Notes under the pieces: model-generated
What the model was told of the DNA's origin: nothing
The model's database searches: none
Seen by the model: only the letters and a program-made list of their open reading frames with translations
From: Gavia stellata
Lineage: Eukaryota; Chordata; Aves; Gaviiformes; Gaviidae
Direction of reading: 5' to 3'
Assembly: GCF_030936135.1 (NCBI RefSeq)
Contig: NC_082613.1
Span: 1,116,001 to 1,180,000 of the forward strand
DNA: 64,000 nucleotides
Shown here: positions 21,810 to 35,600 of the stretch, piece after piece
Numbering within the stretch: position 1 is the stretch's first letter
How the letters are laid out: every line of letters starts with the position of its first letter
Made by a program: the position numbers and the translations under genes

Positions 21810-24800
21810 GCTGAAAATAGCACTGGAGAACAGATCTTTCAGTCACCCTTTTGCGGAGAGCCTTAAAAACGCACAACTCTTACTTCCCTTTGGGGTGTGA
21901 AAGCTTTGCAAAGCTGTTTCAGACAGGAGGTTTCTGATCTCTGGAGGGAGCACTTGTAGACTGGAACAGTAGATAGCCCCGTGCAAGTCCCAGTCCTGTA
22001 CAGCGAAAAGATTTCAGCTAATAGACTGGATATATTTTATCTAATTTTTAATCTGTGAATCAGGAGCCGCGCTTAGCACTGACCTTCCCTGAGATCCTGG
22101 AGCTATGTTCCTCTTTGGGAAGGGACTGTCCCTAAGAAGGAGTTGAGACTCTTTCATCTTGGGCTAAACTTTTGAAGAGTCCAGCTTCCATTTCATGTTA
22201 TCACACTGCAATTCTGGCAAAACAGCCGACACCTCCACGTGGAGAAGGAGGAGAAGTCAGGATACCCGCCTTGTATGAAGCCAATGGGGAAGAGGCTGTC
22301 CTTCCCCACTACCTCTCATCCATCCCATCACCTAATACAGCTTACTCCACCGAATACAGCTTACTCCACATCAGTGTTAAGCAACAAGACCGTTTACATA
22401 GTGAATTCAGAGACATCACCTCATTCTTCTTTGCAGAGCCGTTAGGTTAAACTCATTACAGTGAACATTGTTTACACAACACAAATCTGTTTCCGCCATT
22501 ACAAAAATAGGAGGCACCAGAACACACTGGTTTTATATCTGGTGCAGCTAGAACACTGTTTACACAACGAAGTCAGGTTGCACTGATTTCTCTTCACTTA
22601 CCATGTTCTTCCCCCATGGGGAAATACACTGCTTTTTGGACCACTTCAGCCTCTGCCACTGCAGGCAGCAGCTTCCCACGTTTTCTCTCTGGCTATCCAC
22701 GTCTCAAGGGGATGGAGCAGCTCTCACAGCTTAGCTTGTTTTTGTGGTGTATGGATAGAACCTTTTTAAATATCTCCCACGGGCAAACAGATCGTGCATC
22801 TGTTCTGGAAACCAAAGCATGTGAAAAAGCTAGGTTAGGAGCTCGGCACCGGCAGCATTGAGTACTGTTGCACCAGGCATGGATGAGATCAGGCTGCAGG
22901 CCCCTGCTCCGTAGGTTCTCTTGAGATGAGGAACAGAGTATGAGTTTTTAGTTTTAGGGGTTTTTTTACCATAACAGTTCAGTGAGGTCAGTACCCTTTT
23001 GGCTTATCCGTGAAGCAGTCTCAAGAGATGTATTTTTCCTCACTCCTGGGGTGATAAAATCCAGGAATCAGGAGGAAAAATTGGTCCCAGCTTGAGGTAC
23101 ACTCTATCCGTGTATTTGAAGCATTTTCCCCAACACTAATAGTTCTAGCAAACGCTGAGGGTTTGGGCCTGCAGTCACCCTTTCACTTAGGGTTTGGTTC
23201 TACTGGCCTTTTTGTTCTCTCCTTCTCGAGCCTTGCCTCCTGAAGTTAAAGTCCTGCTTCCTCTGCTCCCTGCCTCACCTCTTAAATTCTTCATGGACTG
23301 TCTACCTGCTGAGGGCAGAAGGGTTACACTGTGAAGCGGCAGCCAGCTGCTGATGTCATTTAGCATCTGTATCGTCTCCTGCTCTCATTTTCCTGGGCAC
23401 TTGTACTGCAGATGGCAATGTACGGAGGCCAATCTCACTATACGTTGGTGCATGTTTAGGAACACAGACACACAGATCTTCATACCTCAGCATGGAGGAA
23501 CCATTGTAGGCCAATATAAACCAGGCAATCTGTCAATATTGTTCTCCGTAAATCTAGAAAATGCAGAATCTACCTCTACTCTGTTTTCTCAGCTCCTTCA
23601 GTGAAGCCAGATGCTCTCCTCCCTCATCTTCCCGGCGCACATCCATTTTGGTCAATGCATATTACTTTCTGCTGAGCCATCGATCCCACAGCGTGACGTT
23701 AGCCGTGCCTCATTTGTTCATAGGCTTGTCCCCCTTCCGTTTTACTCAAGAATTTTATTTTTAATCTAGCTTAGTAATTCTTCCCAGAATGACTGTTTAG
23801 TGATCCATTGATTCTCCAAAACATAGATCAGTTGTTTTAGGCTAGCCAGCAATGCTGCAAATAATACTTTTGTATCAAAATGTAATATAAGATTTATTTA
23901 CCTCAGCAATGTCCTGTGGCAATGATCTCCCCGAGTTAAATGCAGTACTTCCTTTTCTCCACTGTAAAATGTTGCCTTTCGAAGTTCAACGAGTGCCTTC
24001 TTGTTCTCTAACATAGAAAAGGTAAATAGGGCATTTCAGCTAGTCTTCTGTTTACCTCATTGAATACCTCAGGCCTGCCTTCTATTGCTTTTCTCTTTGC
24101 AAATGAGAGAGTTTCACACTGTTATCACTTATATGCAAGCCTTATCCCTGTCTTCACTTGAGAGGATTTTTTTTTTAAGAAATAAATAGTCAGAACTGAT
24201 CACTTACTGCAAGTGAGGATTATCAGATTTATGCAATGCCATCATACACCTTCTTCCATTTCAGAACGTTCAGCTTTCTTGCTTTTTGCCTGCATTGTAC
24301 TCTGAACAGACGTCATCACTGGAATTCCTTTAGCAGTGGTAGCTAAACTTAGAGCCAGGCATCTTTTTCCTACCAGTAGTCTGTCAAAGAATAAATGGAA
24401 TTCATTTTGCTATTATTTGCACGTGTCATTTGCTTTCCACAGCTATTCTAACAAGCAGAATTGCAATAATATTTGTCACCAAACGGAAGTCTAAGCCAGC
24501 AAAGGGAGCGTGTTCAGAGACAGTACGCTGGAGCTAACACTGGGTATTCGCACTGGAAAATGGAGTCGAAGTTCCCATTCCACAACAGAGCTTATAATCT
24601 GCAAGTATTTTGTCAGCTAGTCTAAAAGTAATGAGGCTACTTCCATTTGAAACACGAAGTACACAATTTGCAAACAAATTATTTCCTGAAACTAGTTAGC
24701 AAACAACTTTTACCTGTTCATCAGAAAAAACTTTGGGCATCTAAGCTACACCGCTTGGGAATCTAAGTTCATTGGGAAGTATGTACTGAGCCATTATGCA

Positions 24801-25520
24801 AATCGGTAGAAGTCAGCGTAGACAAGCTCCTGCTAATGCGACTGTAGGTAAAATACAATGGTAAACAGCCACACTGTGAGGATGTTAGCTGCCGCGCGGC
24901 CTGGAAAACTCTTTGCTGTGTACGTGCAGGACATCAGTGCATGGGAGAGTGGCAGCCGTTATGCTAGTTAGGTGATGTTAAAAAAAATTTCATCCCAGAA
25001 AGGTTTTTGGTTTTGGGGTTTTTTTTAAATCAAGGTCTAGGGATGTTTAAGTCAACATGCTACTTTCTCTCCTAAGATCATTATTAACGTAGGGAATGGG
25101 AGACTGTGGGGAGGGACGGTGAATATGAAACAGAGACCCATTGCATCAGTGTCCGTGAACACAGGACCAAGCATTACAGTTATATACAGGCATTCTTTGG
25201 CCGATCACCAAGGACCACGAGGTAGGGGCTCCAGGTGCAGGAGACCACTGCGAGTCAGCCAGGACAAATACAAATTAAGCCGTTTTGGGAGGCACAAAAT
25301 GCTTTTGATGGAAGAGAGGAGTTTTTAAAGCAGTATTTTCAAGGAGGCTCAGCGGATACAGGAGACAGCAAGCTAGGCTGGACATTACACCGAGACAGGG
25401 CAGCAGAGAAGTGCTGCGATCGGAGACAGCAAGCACCAGCTGTACAAAAGCAAGACAACTCAGAGGATGAACCTGTCAACTGATGAAACTCGCCTGTAAT
25501 AAACGCTATGCCAGTAGAAG
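21810..25520 (+). other. PLAGL2: PLAGL2 3'UTR (end uncertain)
   Basis: AT-rich non-coding sequence after the stop codon. Three plus-strand AATAAA hexamers could end it: 24181-24186, 24390-24395 (followed by a T/G-rich stretch, the best-looking site) and 25498-25503. A 17-bp direct duplication lies at 22334-22350 and 22353-22369. No open frame of note. The human gene also has a 3'UTR of several kilobases, as I recall. Confidence 0.45.
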
Positions 25521-28500
25521 TCTCACACTCTTACCCCGTGAACAGAGTACAAGGCAGCCACTAAAGATGTAGAACATTTTAAGTGCTAAATGAAGGACTT
25601 TTTCAGTGGCAGAGCCCTGTGAACCACCCTGTTACGATACCTTTATTGCAGGCACATCTGTATCAGAAAGGTGGCATCAGATTGAGTCCAAGAGGAGCAA
25701 CTACAGCAAATAATCTGTCAGGATGGTTTAGTTAAGTACAGAAATATTTTGAAGTGTGGCTGACTCGGGGGGCATTCAAGACCAATAGGAACAGTGCAGA
25801 CAACTAAGATTAAAATCATAGAGCTCGAGTCTGTGAAGGGACAGCACATGAACATGCCAGCCATTATAAATCAGACCTTAGATTCTCAAAAGGGCAAGGA
25901 CATAACGTCCCACTAGAAATAAGAATGATTCCAGCTCGCTCGTTAGAAAATACACAAGACAAGCCATTTCTGTGGCAGCAGAGGGTTAACTCACCTAGCC
26001 AGTCCTTCCCAGGCTCAGATTTCTAGAGCTGTGTGAAAGTCTGAAGATCTTTTTCCCCATGGGCTTACAGCTCCCTCAAAGTCCATTTGTGTGAAGGAAC
26101 AACATGTTAACTTGCATTTGTGCCACTGAATTTCACTTGACAGAGTATCCACGTACAGCATTTTGACAGACCCTGTTGAGCTGTCTCACAATAGTGCCTG
26201 CTCTTTAGCCTCAGTGTTGAAAAATGTTGTCACTTCAATGGGAATCCCTTTTTTCCCTCCAGTAGATTGATGATTTCAGTACTTTTGTTGGGAGCTCAGC
26301 TCTTTGTTCTTTAATTCCTTCCTTGCTGACAGGTGAATAGCAGCTGCTTGGAAGATTTCCTGCAGTTCACTGAAAAAAAAATCCCTATTTCCTTTCTCTA
26401 CCATTGCATCACCTTTGCTATCTGGGAAGAATTACCCCACAGAGGCATTTTCTACTGCCTGCAATTAAAAATTTTACAAAGAAATCTTCAAAGATGCTCT
26501 CCCCATCACCCTACCTTCTTGCTTATCCTCTCTAATCCTGGTTGCTCAGGCTCACTGAGTTCTCCCTCGGGTGCCTATTTTTAGTTAATTGCCTGCCCAA
26601 GCCCTGTAGATACTCTGCCACCGAAGAGTGAAGCGGATGAACAGCTCGAACAGAACCACTTCATTAAAACTTTACGGGTTTCCATCTTTATCCAAAACTT
26701 GCTTCTTTTTCATAACTTATTTCTTGTATTTTTCCCAATTCTCAGAGATGGGAATCGCCATCTGAAGCCCTGAATACAATCCTCCCTGACACCTGCCTGG
26801 TAGGAGAAGGCCATTTGGTTTAGCCTGGTCTGCTGGGCCAGGACTCGGGAAACCCGGACAGTGTTTTCACTCCCATCAACAGCCCCGGCACCTCTCACCC
26901 TTTCTGTGCCCAACCGGCAATACCGAGCCTCCCTTGCAAAGCAGCTGAAAGCTGCCGGGGGAAAGATGCCGTTACCACCGACACGGCTTCCTTACAGCAC
27001 CCCTATTCCCCGTTCCTCACCTGTCCCCCCTGCCACCACCACGTCTCCGGCGTCAGCAGACTCCTCTCAGGTTCTGCTGTCCCTGCCGCACAATCAACGC
27101 ATGCTCGCGTTGGGCTCACCTCCGTGCTGTTCTCCCCACCCCGGGATGTACTCACTTCATCCTGGTGAATAACTGGGATCCTTTAGGAATCCCTCCACGT
27201 ATTTCGGGCATTCTGTGGCTCCTGGTAAGGAGTTTTCTCCCAGAGCACCTCCTCAGCAGGCTCCTGTGGGATCTGCACCTGGAGCCATCCCCGCATGATT
27301 ATGCAGACCACTTGCCACTAAATGCTCCAGGCTGCCACAGAAACAGGTCGAGCAAAAATTGAGCTGGTGATCAGAAAATGATACCCAGAAAACAGATCAT
27401 ATTCTGCTTCTCACAAATCTACACCACAGGATTAGCTTTGCTTCCCTATCAAAAGTAGGTTTTATTTTTTGTGTGCACAGGTAGGCTTGCAGGAAGAGAC
27501 TGAGGCATCTTCCTCACTGCGTGCTTGTAGTTGAAGCAAGGTCTGCAGCAGTCCTTCCCACTGGTGCCTAAATACCAGCAAGCACAAAGAACATAGATTT
27601 CACGGAGGTAGCTTCACTGTACAGGGAGAGCACAGTGACAAAGTTAAAGGCATTGTGGAAGATAAATAGGGAATTTGGAATCAATTTTTTTTAATTACAA
27701 TTAAATAGGCCAGCTCTTCATTTTCCGTTGGGGGAACAATCCTCAAGATGAAAGTGTCTTGTTAAAAAACAACTGTCCCTCATTTTAACAGCTATCCTCA
27801 CCTATTCTCGCTATCTATTTCACATACCCTGTGTTTCTTTAAAACTACTATGCAAGTGGCCAACCAGCTCTAGCACAGAACATGCCAAGAGGGCAAGGGG
27901 CGGCTCCGAGGGAAGCCTGCAGGACAGGAACGGCTACAGCATCTGTCGCGCGGCGCCTGGGTCCCGGCTGGTTTAGCGTCCAGGTGACCGCATCACCTTC
28001 CAACCCTGGCAGCCCCTTTTCCTCTGCAGTTTGGTGTCTTGCACTTGAAGGTAACACATAAGCTTCTGCTCGTGGAACTCGCCAGCACACCCTGCTTCAG
28101 GATGCGACCAAGAACGGTGCACAAGCCTGCACATCTGGGCGGGGAGCTGGCATTGGGAACGGGCAGGTTCTGTAACTTCTGCTAGAAGCCTGTCTTGAGT
28201 TTAGGACTTCTTGCCCTACTGAGTGCCTCAGCCTTGACTGGTGGTGGTGGGTTTTCCCCTTCTAGCAATCCCTAATAACTAGAAACTATTTTTAGAAAGG
28301 TTGTTTTGTAACATTTGTACCGGTATTTTCCTTAAACGCGAGTATTGAACAAAACAGTAGAGCTGTCTGCCTTCGAGGGGGTCTGACAACGGTGGTTGCG
28401 AGAGGGATGGCAGAGGGAACCTGTGGAAGCCACAAAGACTCCCCCCGGGAGGGGTCAAGCCCTGAAACCGCTGCTGGAGGAAGAGCTCCCGAGCGGCCTT

Positions 28501-30560
28501 TGCAGCCAAGAGCCTCGCCAAGAACCCTCTCCCACGCAGGGTTGCCCGGCCCACGCTCTGCCGTCTGTTGCAGGCTGCAGGAGTGGCTGACCGGAGCGCA
28601 GGATTTGGTCCAGAGCCGGCAAACATCCCGTTCTAAGGAGAAGGGCTTGGGCTTTTTCTCAGCCCTGGGCACTGAGGGGGAGATGGGGCGTCTCACCAGG
28701 GCCGCAGCTCACGCTCTCTCTTCTTGTGCTGGATCTCGCCAGGCCCAGTGCCTGACCTCTCTTCCAGCAGCTTCAGCTGCCGAAACCAGAAGCTTCCCAT
28801 TGTTAAAGCTCGAGTGTTTTTCTAAACAAACTTTCTAGCACTTTTACACACAGTGAATAACCTCTTTTAATGGAGTATTTTGGGGGCTGTAAACAAGGTT
28901 TTTAAACTGCAAAAATATTAAGTGCCATTAGGAAATGTACAGTTCATCACTAAAATTAGCTCTTTCATTGTCTTGCAAAATGAAGTTCAAATTGAAAGCA
29001 TTTTTTATAATGAAGCTGTTTATTAAAAGCATTTGAATTATCTGCCCTGGGTGTCTTCTTGGAGGGGAATGGGGTTTTTGGTTTGTTTGTTTTTAAGTAA
29101 AGACAGACTCATAAGGCAAGTCAAAGACCCAGTTCCCTATGTGAATCCACACAGATGTGGATTCAAGCAAAGAATTAGACCCAAAAAAGGACAGGGCACC
29201 TTGCTGGGGAGGTAGTGACAACCAATGCCAGTATCTCCTCTCAAGGAGAATAATGTTCGTTAGACAGAAAGTTCTGGTCACTTAGTTTCACTAAAGTTAC
29301 CAGCCGACGTGGAAGCATTTCAGACAAGTACAGCCCACTCCCCCTTCCAAACAACTGAGATGCTCAGGCCCCCAGGACCTGAACCAGAACCAAACCTTAA
29401 AGGTTAAGGTACGACCGCCTGCTGACGCCAGCCACAGGAGCCTTTTGACGGGGATGCAAAAGGGCGAGGAGCACCCTGCGCTCTCGGGAACCTCTTCAGA
29501 ACACGGTTTAAAAGCTGACAACCATTTTCAGCGGTCAGGTACTTTTCTAGGTATGATCTAGTTTTCCTTCTTAACGCACCCACTGGTAATAGGCGCCGTT
29601 TCCTCAGCAGTGCCTTCCCCCAGAGCAGAGCGCTATGGCAGGACACGGCCACAGCAGCGCCGTTTCTCTAATATGCCTAAAACCGAAACCCAAGTTCAGC
29701 ACAGCTAGTCCTGTCGGAGCTGAAGCCTTCCTTTGCCCCTTCCACAGCGAGAAGGGACTATTCCCATGATTGCTGAGTTTTGATTAAGGTATTTGCCCCC
29801 TCCAGTCTCGGCAGTTAATTGGGGTCACAGCCATTCAGCAACCCCTAACACTGGCATCCCCATAATCCATGACCAGCTACGGCTGCGCGCATCCATTGCT
29901 CTGCTGGGCAAAACATCACCAGAAAAGAGAATTCACCACCCCTCCCTCAGCCAGCATCTTTAATGGACGCTTGCCGCTCTCCTGCCACACACACCCCCAG
30001 AAGAAAAACACGAGCACTGGGAAAGCCATCAAGCTGGAAGCTAACAATGAAGGGCCGCCGGCTTCCACAGCACCGACACACCTCCAAAGTACTACCCAGA
30101 GCAAGGAACGGGCAGCTCCCTTCTTAACTGTACTCTCACCTCTGTTGCTCTAAAGCACCACGTATCTGCCCAACGCTCCCAGCCAGCAGCCACCCGACAG
30201 TCCTGCCACTCTATCCATTAGCGCTACGCAAGTCAAACAACGTATTTCGCACACGAGAGCCGAGTTGCTTAAGCGTCTTACCGAGTAGCACAGGAGAGCA
30301 GAACAGCGAGAAACAGATCCAAATGCCTTGACTGGTGGCGTTTTAATTACAATATACGGAAGTATACAGGACATGGCGCACTGGGAGAAACTTACTGCTC
30401 AGTCAAGTTTACCAGGGGAAAAAATATTACAAAGAAAACCGCAGTATATTCCAAGCTCTGCTTCTGATTGAAGCCATGTGCCAAAGGCCACGGGTGTGTC
30501 GAACAGGCTAAGTGTTATGAAAAGAAAATCCCAAGAGGTGGCTTAGGAGAACCCAGGAGA
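25521..30560. other. Convergent intergenic interval between PLAGL2 and TM9SF4
   Basis: No gene recognised on either strand. Composition is mixed, with GC-richer patches at about 26.85-27.15 kb and 28.38-28.80 kb. The open frames there (up to 148 codons, overlapping on both strands) match nothing I know and have no convincing splice context. In human a TSPY26P pseudogene lies between these genes; nothing like it is seen here. Confidence 0.5.
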
Positions 30561-30564
30561 GCAG

Positions 30565-32616
30565 GACAACAGGACAATGGCAGATTTATTTACAATAGGA
30601 CACAAAGAATACATACATTAATTAAAAATTACAAAGAATACAGAGAAAACACTTCAGGGAAGGGAGAGAAATCAATGCTGGCTGAGCCTCTCCACTGGGG
30701 CGGGGGCAGGAAAAAAAGAAAAAAAAAAAATCAATGAAAAAAATCTCAGAGAGGGATCTCAAATCAGAACTGACGCAGGACTCCACAGCACAGTTGGCTC
30801 GCACATCCCCTGCTCCCTTTTTCCATCCTTGATTCCTGGCTGATTGGACTTTGGCGTGACAGGTGGCTGAAGGAGCTGTTAGGCAAGGCTGGAAAGACTC
30901 CGTGCCAAGGAGTCAAGCCGCTCGGGAAGCCGGCTCCCCGCAGGGGGCACGGCCGTCGGTAACAGACACAGGTCCTTGTGTGGACCTGGTGGAAACGTGT
31001 GGCAATTGGGCATAAAAAAGCCCCAAAGCCCTCAAGGATGCACATCAGTGCTGGTAACCGGGAGGGCTTTGGACAGTTCTGGGTTGGAACCGTGTCACCT
31101 GCGGCAGCTGGTCATCTGGAGACCTTACTGCTTACTACAGCAAGAAGCAAAAGCAACATTTTCATAGATCTCACTAAAAAACCTCTCCCCTGTAGCCCTG
31201 ACTGAATCCAGCTAGTCTGGGGATGGAGGGAGCCTTCCCTGTAATGTGGAACCTTTTTACTGGTAAGTATCATTAAAGTGACCAAAATAAAAAAAACTTT
31301 TAACCTCTTACAAAGAGCTTCCCATGGGCTGATTCAGGCATCAAGCCACAGAAGAAGAGGAGCCCGCTGCAGAAGAGCCCAAATCGGCTATCCCGGAGGG
31401 CTTGGACCGTTTTGTGGAGAAGAACAAAATACAGCTACGGGGCGCACACTTTTTCTGTTCCCTGGAGGTAGAGAATCTCAGAGGAGGAGAAAGGAGCAGC
31501 AAGAGCAGCTGGAGCACAGGGCAGGTAGCGAGACAGCCCGCTCCTGGCAGTGGGAGAACTCCTCGGGGACGCTCCCTCTGTCCCCAGCCCCTTCTGCATG
31601 GCCTGCACACACCTTGCGGCAGCACAGGCCCAATACTGCATCAGATTGCTTGGCACTACAGCAGCGGCGTCGCAGCCTTCTCTCCGCAGGGCTCTGCGCA
31701 ATCCCAGTGGGGTTCCCGGGAAGGAATCCTGCCCCATTTCCTCACGTGGCTGGAGCAGAGCTGTCATCAGAACAAACCCTTGTAGTTACCTCGTGCATCC
31801 TCCCAGTCCTGTATTCTAGCACCAGCACAATCACGTCGCTTCCACCAGAATGTTATGTCCTGCTGCAGGTGGCTGCACCTTCCGAAAGGGAGGAAATCCC
31901 ACCCTCCCTCAGCCCTTCCAGTGGAGGCATCCAAAGCGGCCCATGCTGTCCAAGGCCGGAGGGAGGAAGAAGCGATGTGAAGGTTGCAGTTCTCAAGCTC
32001 TCTCAGGGTGAAATTGCACTTCCCAGGCTCTGAATGGCACCGCCGTCAAACTGTAAACGAGCCGAAGCCAGGACTTCTGCGGTGAGAGCACGCCAGACTC
32101 TTGCTGGGTAAGCCTTTAGGCTCCTTTTATTTTGCCATAGTCAAGCTCCCTCTTCTGTGCAGACATGAAGGCAGGAAAGAAACGCAGTCTGTTTTTTGTC
32201 TGAAGAGTCTCCCTGAATCCTAGAGCACCCTAGGGGCTGGAAGAAAACGTTTTCACAAGTGTTTCCACTGCTGTCTCAAATCCATTCGTCATCAACATAA
32301 AAAAAAGAGGATGAATTAGCAAAAAGGGGGGTTTACTTATACAGAGGGATATTTCTCTGCTAAAAAACTCCCTCAAATATGGAACAGGATAATAAAGTTA
32401 AAATGTAAGGTATCTACAGACCCCTTTTCCCCCCAGAAGTAGCCCAGAATCCATGTACACTGTGCCAAAGTTACATTCCAAAATGAGGAGTTATTTATTT
32501 CTCGTCACTCTCCCACTGGGTTTTGTTTCCTTAAAAGAGTTGGGAGAAGATGTCCCCTTCATTCCCAGGAGGACACGCATTCAGAGGTGTCTACTTTCTG
32601 CTGGGTCTCCGCATCT
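30565..32616 (-). other. TM9SF4: TM9SF4 3'UTR
   Basis: Runs from the TM9SF4 stop to a minus-strand AATAAA at 30590-30585, about 2.05 kb. Two earlier AATAAA hexamers at 32499-32494 and 32131-32126 could give short forms with 3'UTRs of roughly 0.14 and 0.5 kb. A 251-codon plus-strand open frame across this stretch has no family resemblance. Confidence 0.6.
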
Positions 32617-35600
32617 TCAGTCTATTTTCACTGCGGCATAGATCTTCCGGACAAACATGTAGGCTGCATAGAAGCCAATAGTGCCCGTGAGGAGCCAGAA
32701 GGACAAGACCATAAGGGCGGTGTAGCCAAAGTAGAGTAAGGAGGGAATGAACTCAACAATATCCAGCTAAAACAGAAGAAGAGGAAAAAAGCAAGCAAAA
32801 TCAAGTACAGCAGTAACACGAGTTAGCCCCTCAAACCAGCCAGCGCCCTCTACAAGGGGGCATTTGACAAAGGGAGCAAAGCCTCCACTCAATTCATTTT
32901 TGTCCAGCTGAAGAGAGATCCCCTTTGAGGTGGAGCTAGGCAACACCACTCCACACGGGTAACGCGGGCTGGGGCCTCGGGCACTTACAACCTTCTCTCC
33001 CCTCTGGAAGGGCCGTTAGCACCATTGGCTGCTGAGCTGCCTCGGGCTGGCACGGGGACACATTAGGACCAGGCAGCCCCACCATTTCCTTTCCCAAATC
33101 CACAATCTCCTCCAGAAAGGCGGCACTTTCATACAAGAGGAATAACAATACCTTGTTCACAAAGTAGAAGATGGCGTAGATGAGCACATAGAAGGCAGAT
33201 CCTCCAGACACCAAGAAGGTCCTCCACCACCAGCGGTAATCCTGTCAGGGTAAAAAGCCCCATTATCCCACAGGCTTCCTTTTCCTGCATCACTGTCTCA
33301 GGGGAGCTGTCACCTTTCTGGGACAGGGAGCACAGCACCCATTTTCCTTCAAAGGAAAACCACAGTTTGGGGCTGGGGAACTATTTTGTCACAGAACTGT
33401 TTCCAAACAAAGAGGATGAAAAGCTGACAGTGAAGCAAAGCCAGGTCAGTGTCACAGCACCTGCCACCGAAGAACATGGCTCACCTCTGGCCCTGCATTT
33501 CATTTTGTATGTGGATGGAATGAAACAGTTTCTTTGGGAAGAGATGTCAGCTCAAAATACCCTGCTCCCACCATAATTTCTGGTATGAAACCACAGTTCC
33601 CAACCTAGCAGATAATCAAGTAGCTTCAATTCTCCTTGAAGTCAAGAGGCGTTAAGAGCAATCACGCTTGTGACGCTGGGCCACACTAGATTTCTGCTGA
33701 GCAGCAGCAATAATGTGACCTGTGCTTTTCCAGGAGCAAGTACCCTGAGCTACCAAAACTACAAATGCGGAAATCTCACCTCAGCACAAAGCTGGAAGTA
33801 CACCATGACAATGCTGATTTGTGAGCACGATACCACCAGGATTATAAACACCAGGAAGAGAAAGCCGAAAAGGTAATAGAACTGGTTCTCCCAGATTGCC
33901 TGAAACAAAGACATGGCAGAAATTTATTTCCATGCTACTGTGATCAATCAGCGAACGTGACACTAATTTCTAGCGGGTAACCCATGGAAAAATGAGAAGC
34001 CCCTCAGCTTCACGTAGATGAAACCGCAGATCTAATGCGTTTCACAACATTACTTCAGAGGAATCAGGTTGCAAAAAGGTGCCCAAAGACAGCTCTGAGG
34101 TAGCTTGTTTGTCCCCCTCCGTCTCCCTAGCAATGGAACAGCAAATTCCTCCCCGTCCATGGAAAGTTAAAAATGGGCAGCAGCAGGAATGGCTCAGTGA
34201 ACGTCTTAAGACCAGGACCCCTCCTTGACATAACGTTACAGTAAGCTTTCATCTTTACCACCATCCTTCAAATCACCAAGGAGTGTCCCATAGACATCTC
34301 CAGGTGTGACAGTCTGAAGAGACCCACAGCTCAGTGTTCTCCGGAAACAATACTGAACGGCCTGGAGGGAACCTGCTAGCCCCTTCAGTAAGTACGGGAA
34401 TAGGAGGCTGCTCCAGCGGAAGCCCCCTCCCTTTCAAAAGCTTTGGCACAAGAGGAATCCTATTCAGGAGCAAAGCGGTTTAAATGCTTACACTGAAAAT
34501 GAAGAACAGTTCAATGAACATAGCTCCAAAAGGCAGAATACCAGCCATGAGAATCCTATAGAGCGAGAAAGAAAAATCATAAGCAGCACAATATAAGTGT
34601 TCGGCCATTAAAAGTCCCCTGTAACCACCCAGAGCGCTCCTAGCAAAAGCCCTACAGCTCCAGATTACTAGAACAGATTTCACACAGTAAATGGCACAGC
34701 TGCTCTCACTGTTGAGCACGCACCACTTTTACAAGCACCAGTCATACCACATCAAAATTGTCAAGATTGTCTCCGATATCGCATTACTCAAGGAAACACA
34801 CCTGCCATCTGTCTGTGTCCGGAGACCAGCAGAAGGTGATGTTCAGCAACCCAAGGAGACGGAAGGGAGGGGGCTTAACTCACCATATTTCCTAGACACT
34901 CATCACTCACCCAACAAATTTATTCATATACCACCTCTGCTCCGGGATCTGCCTGGGAATCTGATTTGTCCGTACAGGATTGTCATATGGCTGTTTGCGA
35001 AATCCAAAGTAGTAACCCAGGTAGACCAAGGGCAAGGAGATCCCAAACCACATGCAGAGCAAGGCCACCATGGTAGGGAAAGGCACCTGGAATCACACCG
35101 AGAGTCACAAAAGTGAGGCAGACAGCTCACCTGCCCCGGAGACTGAAGTCACCGGCCAGACCAACCCTCCAGTCAACCACTGCATTGACACCCAGATTTA
35201 GAAAGATACGGTGAAACTAAGCAAGCCCCTGACAGCCCAGCCACCCTCCTCCCGTCCAGCAGGCTCCAGGGTGAAGGTGGTACCTACCGCTCCAGAGGAG
35301 TGTTTCCCCCAGATGAAACAGTTCAGGACAAAGCAGATACCGAAGACGACACCCGGATACAGGGTAGCTGTCTGCAAGAGCAACCACAGGTTAAGAGAAA
35401 ACATGTGAAGAATCAGCCAGATGTTTCCCTTTAATGACCCCCTTGCTGGGACAAGGCACACGTGGATGAAGCAACCCTTTTGCTGCAGCACTAGTACACA
35501 GCAGATGGGCTGTGGGGAGGATCTCAGACAATCCTCTTGCTTTACTGTAGTACGTGCTGTTCGCCCTTTCATGTAAAGCTACGAGGACTCAGTCCACACC

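Noticed and set aside
31278-32033. 251-codon plus-strand open frame
   Set aside because: Lies antisense within the TM9SF4 3'UTR; no known domain and no splice or start support.
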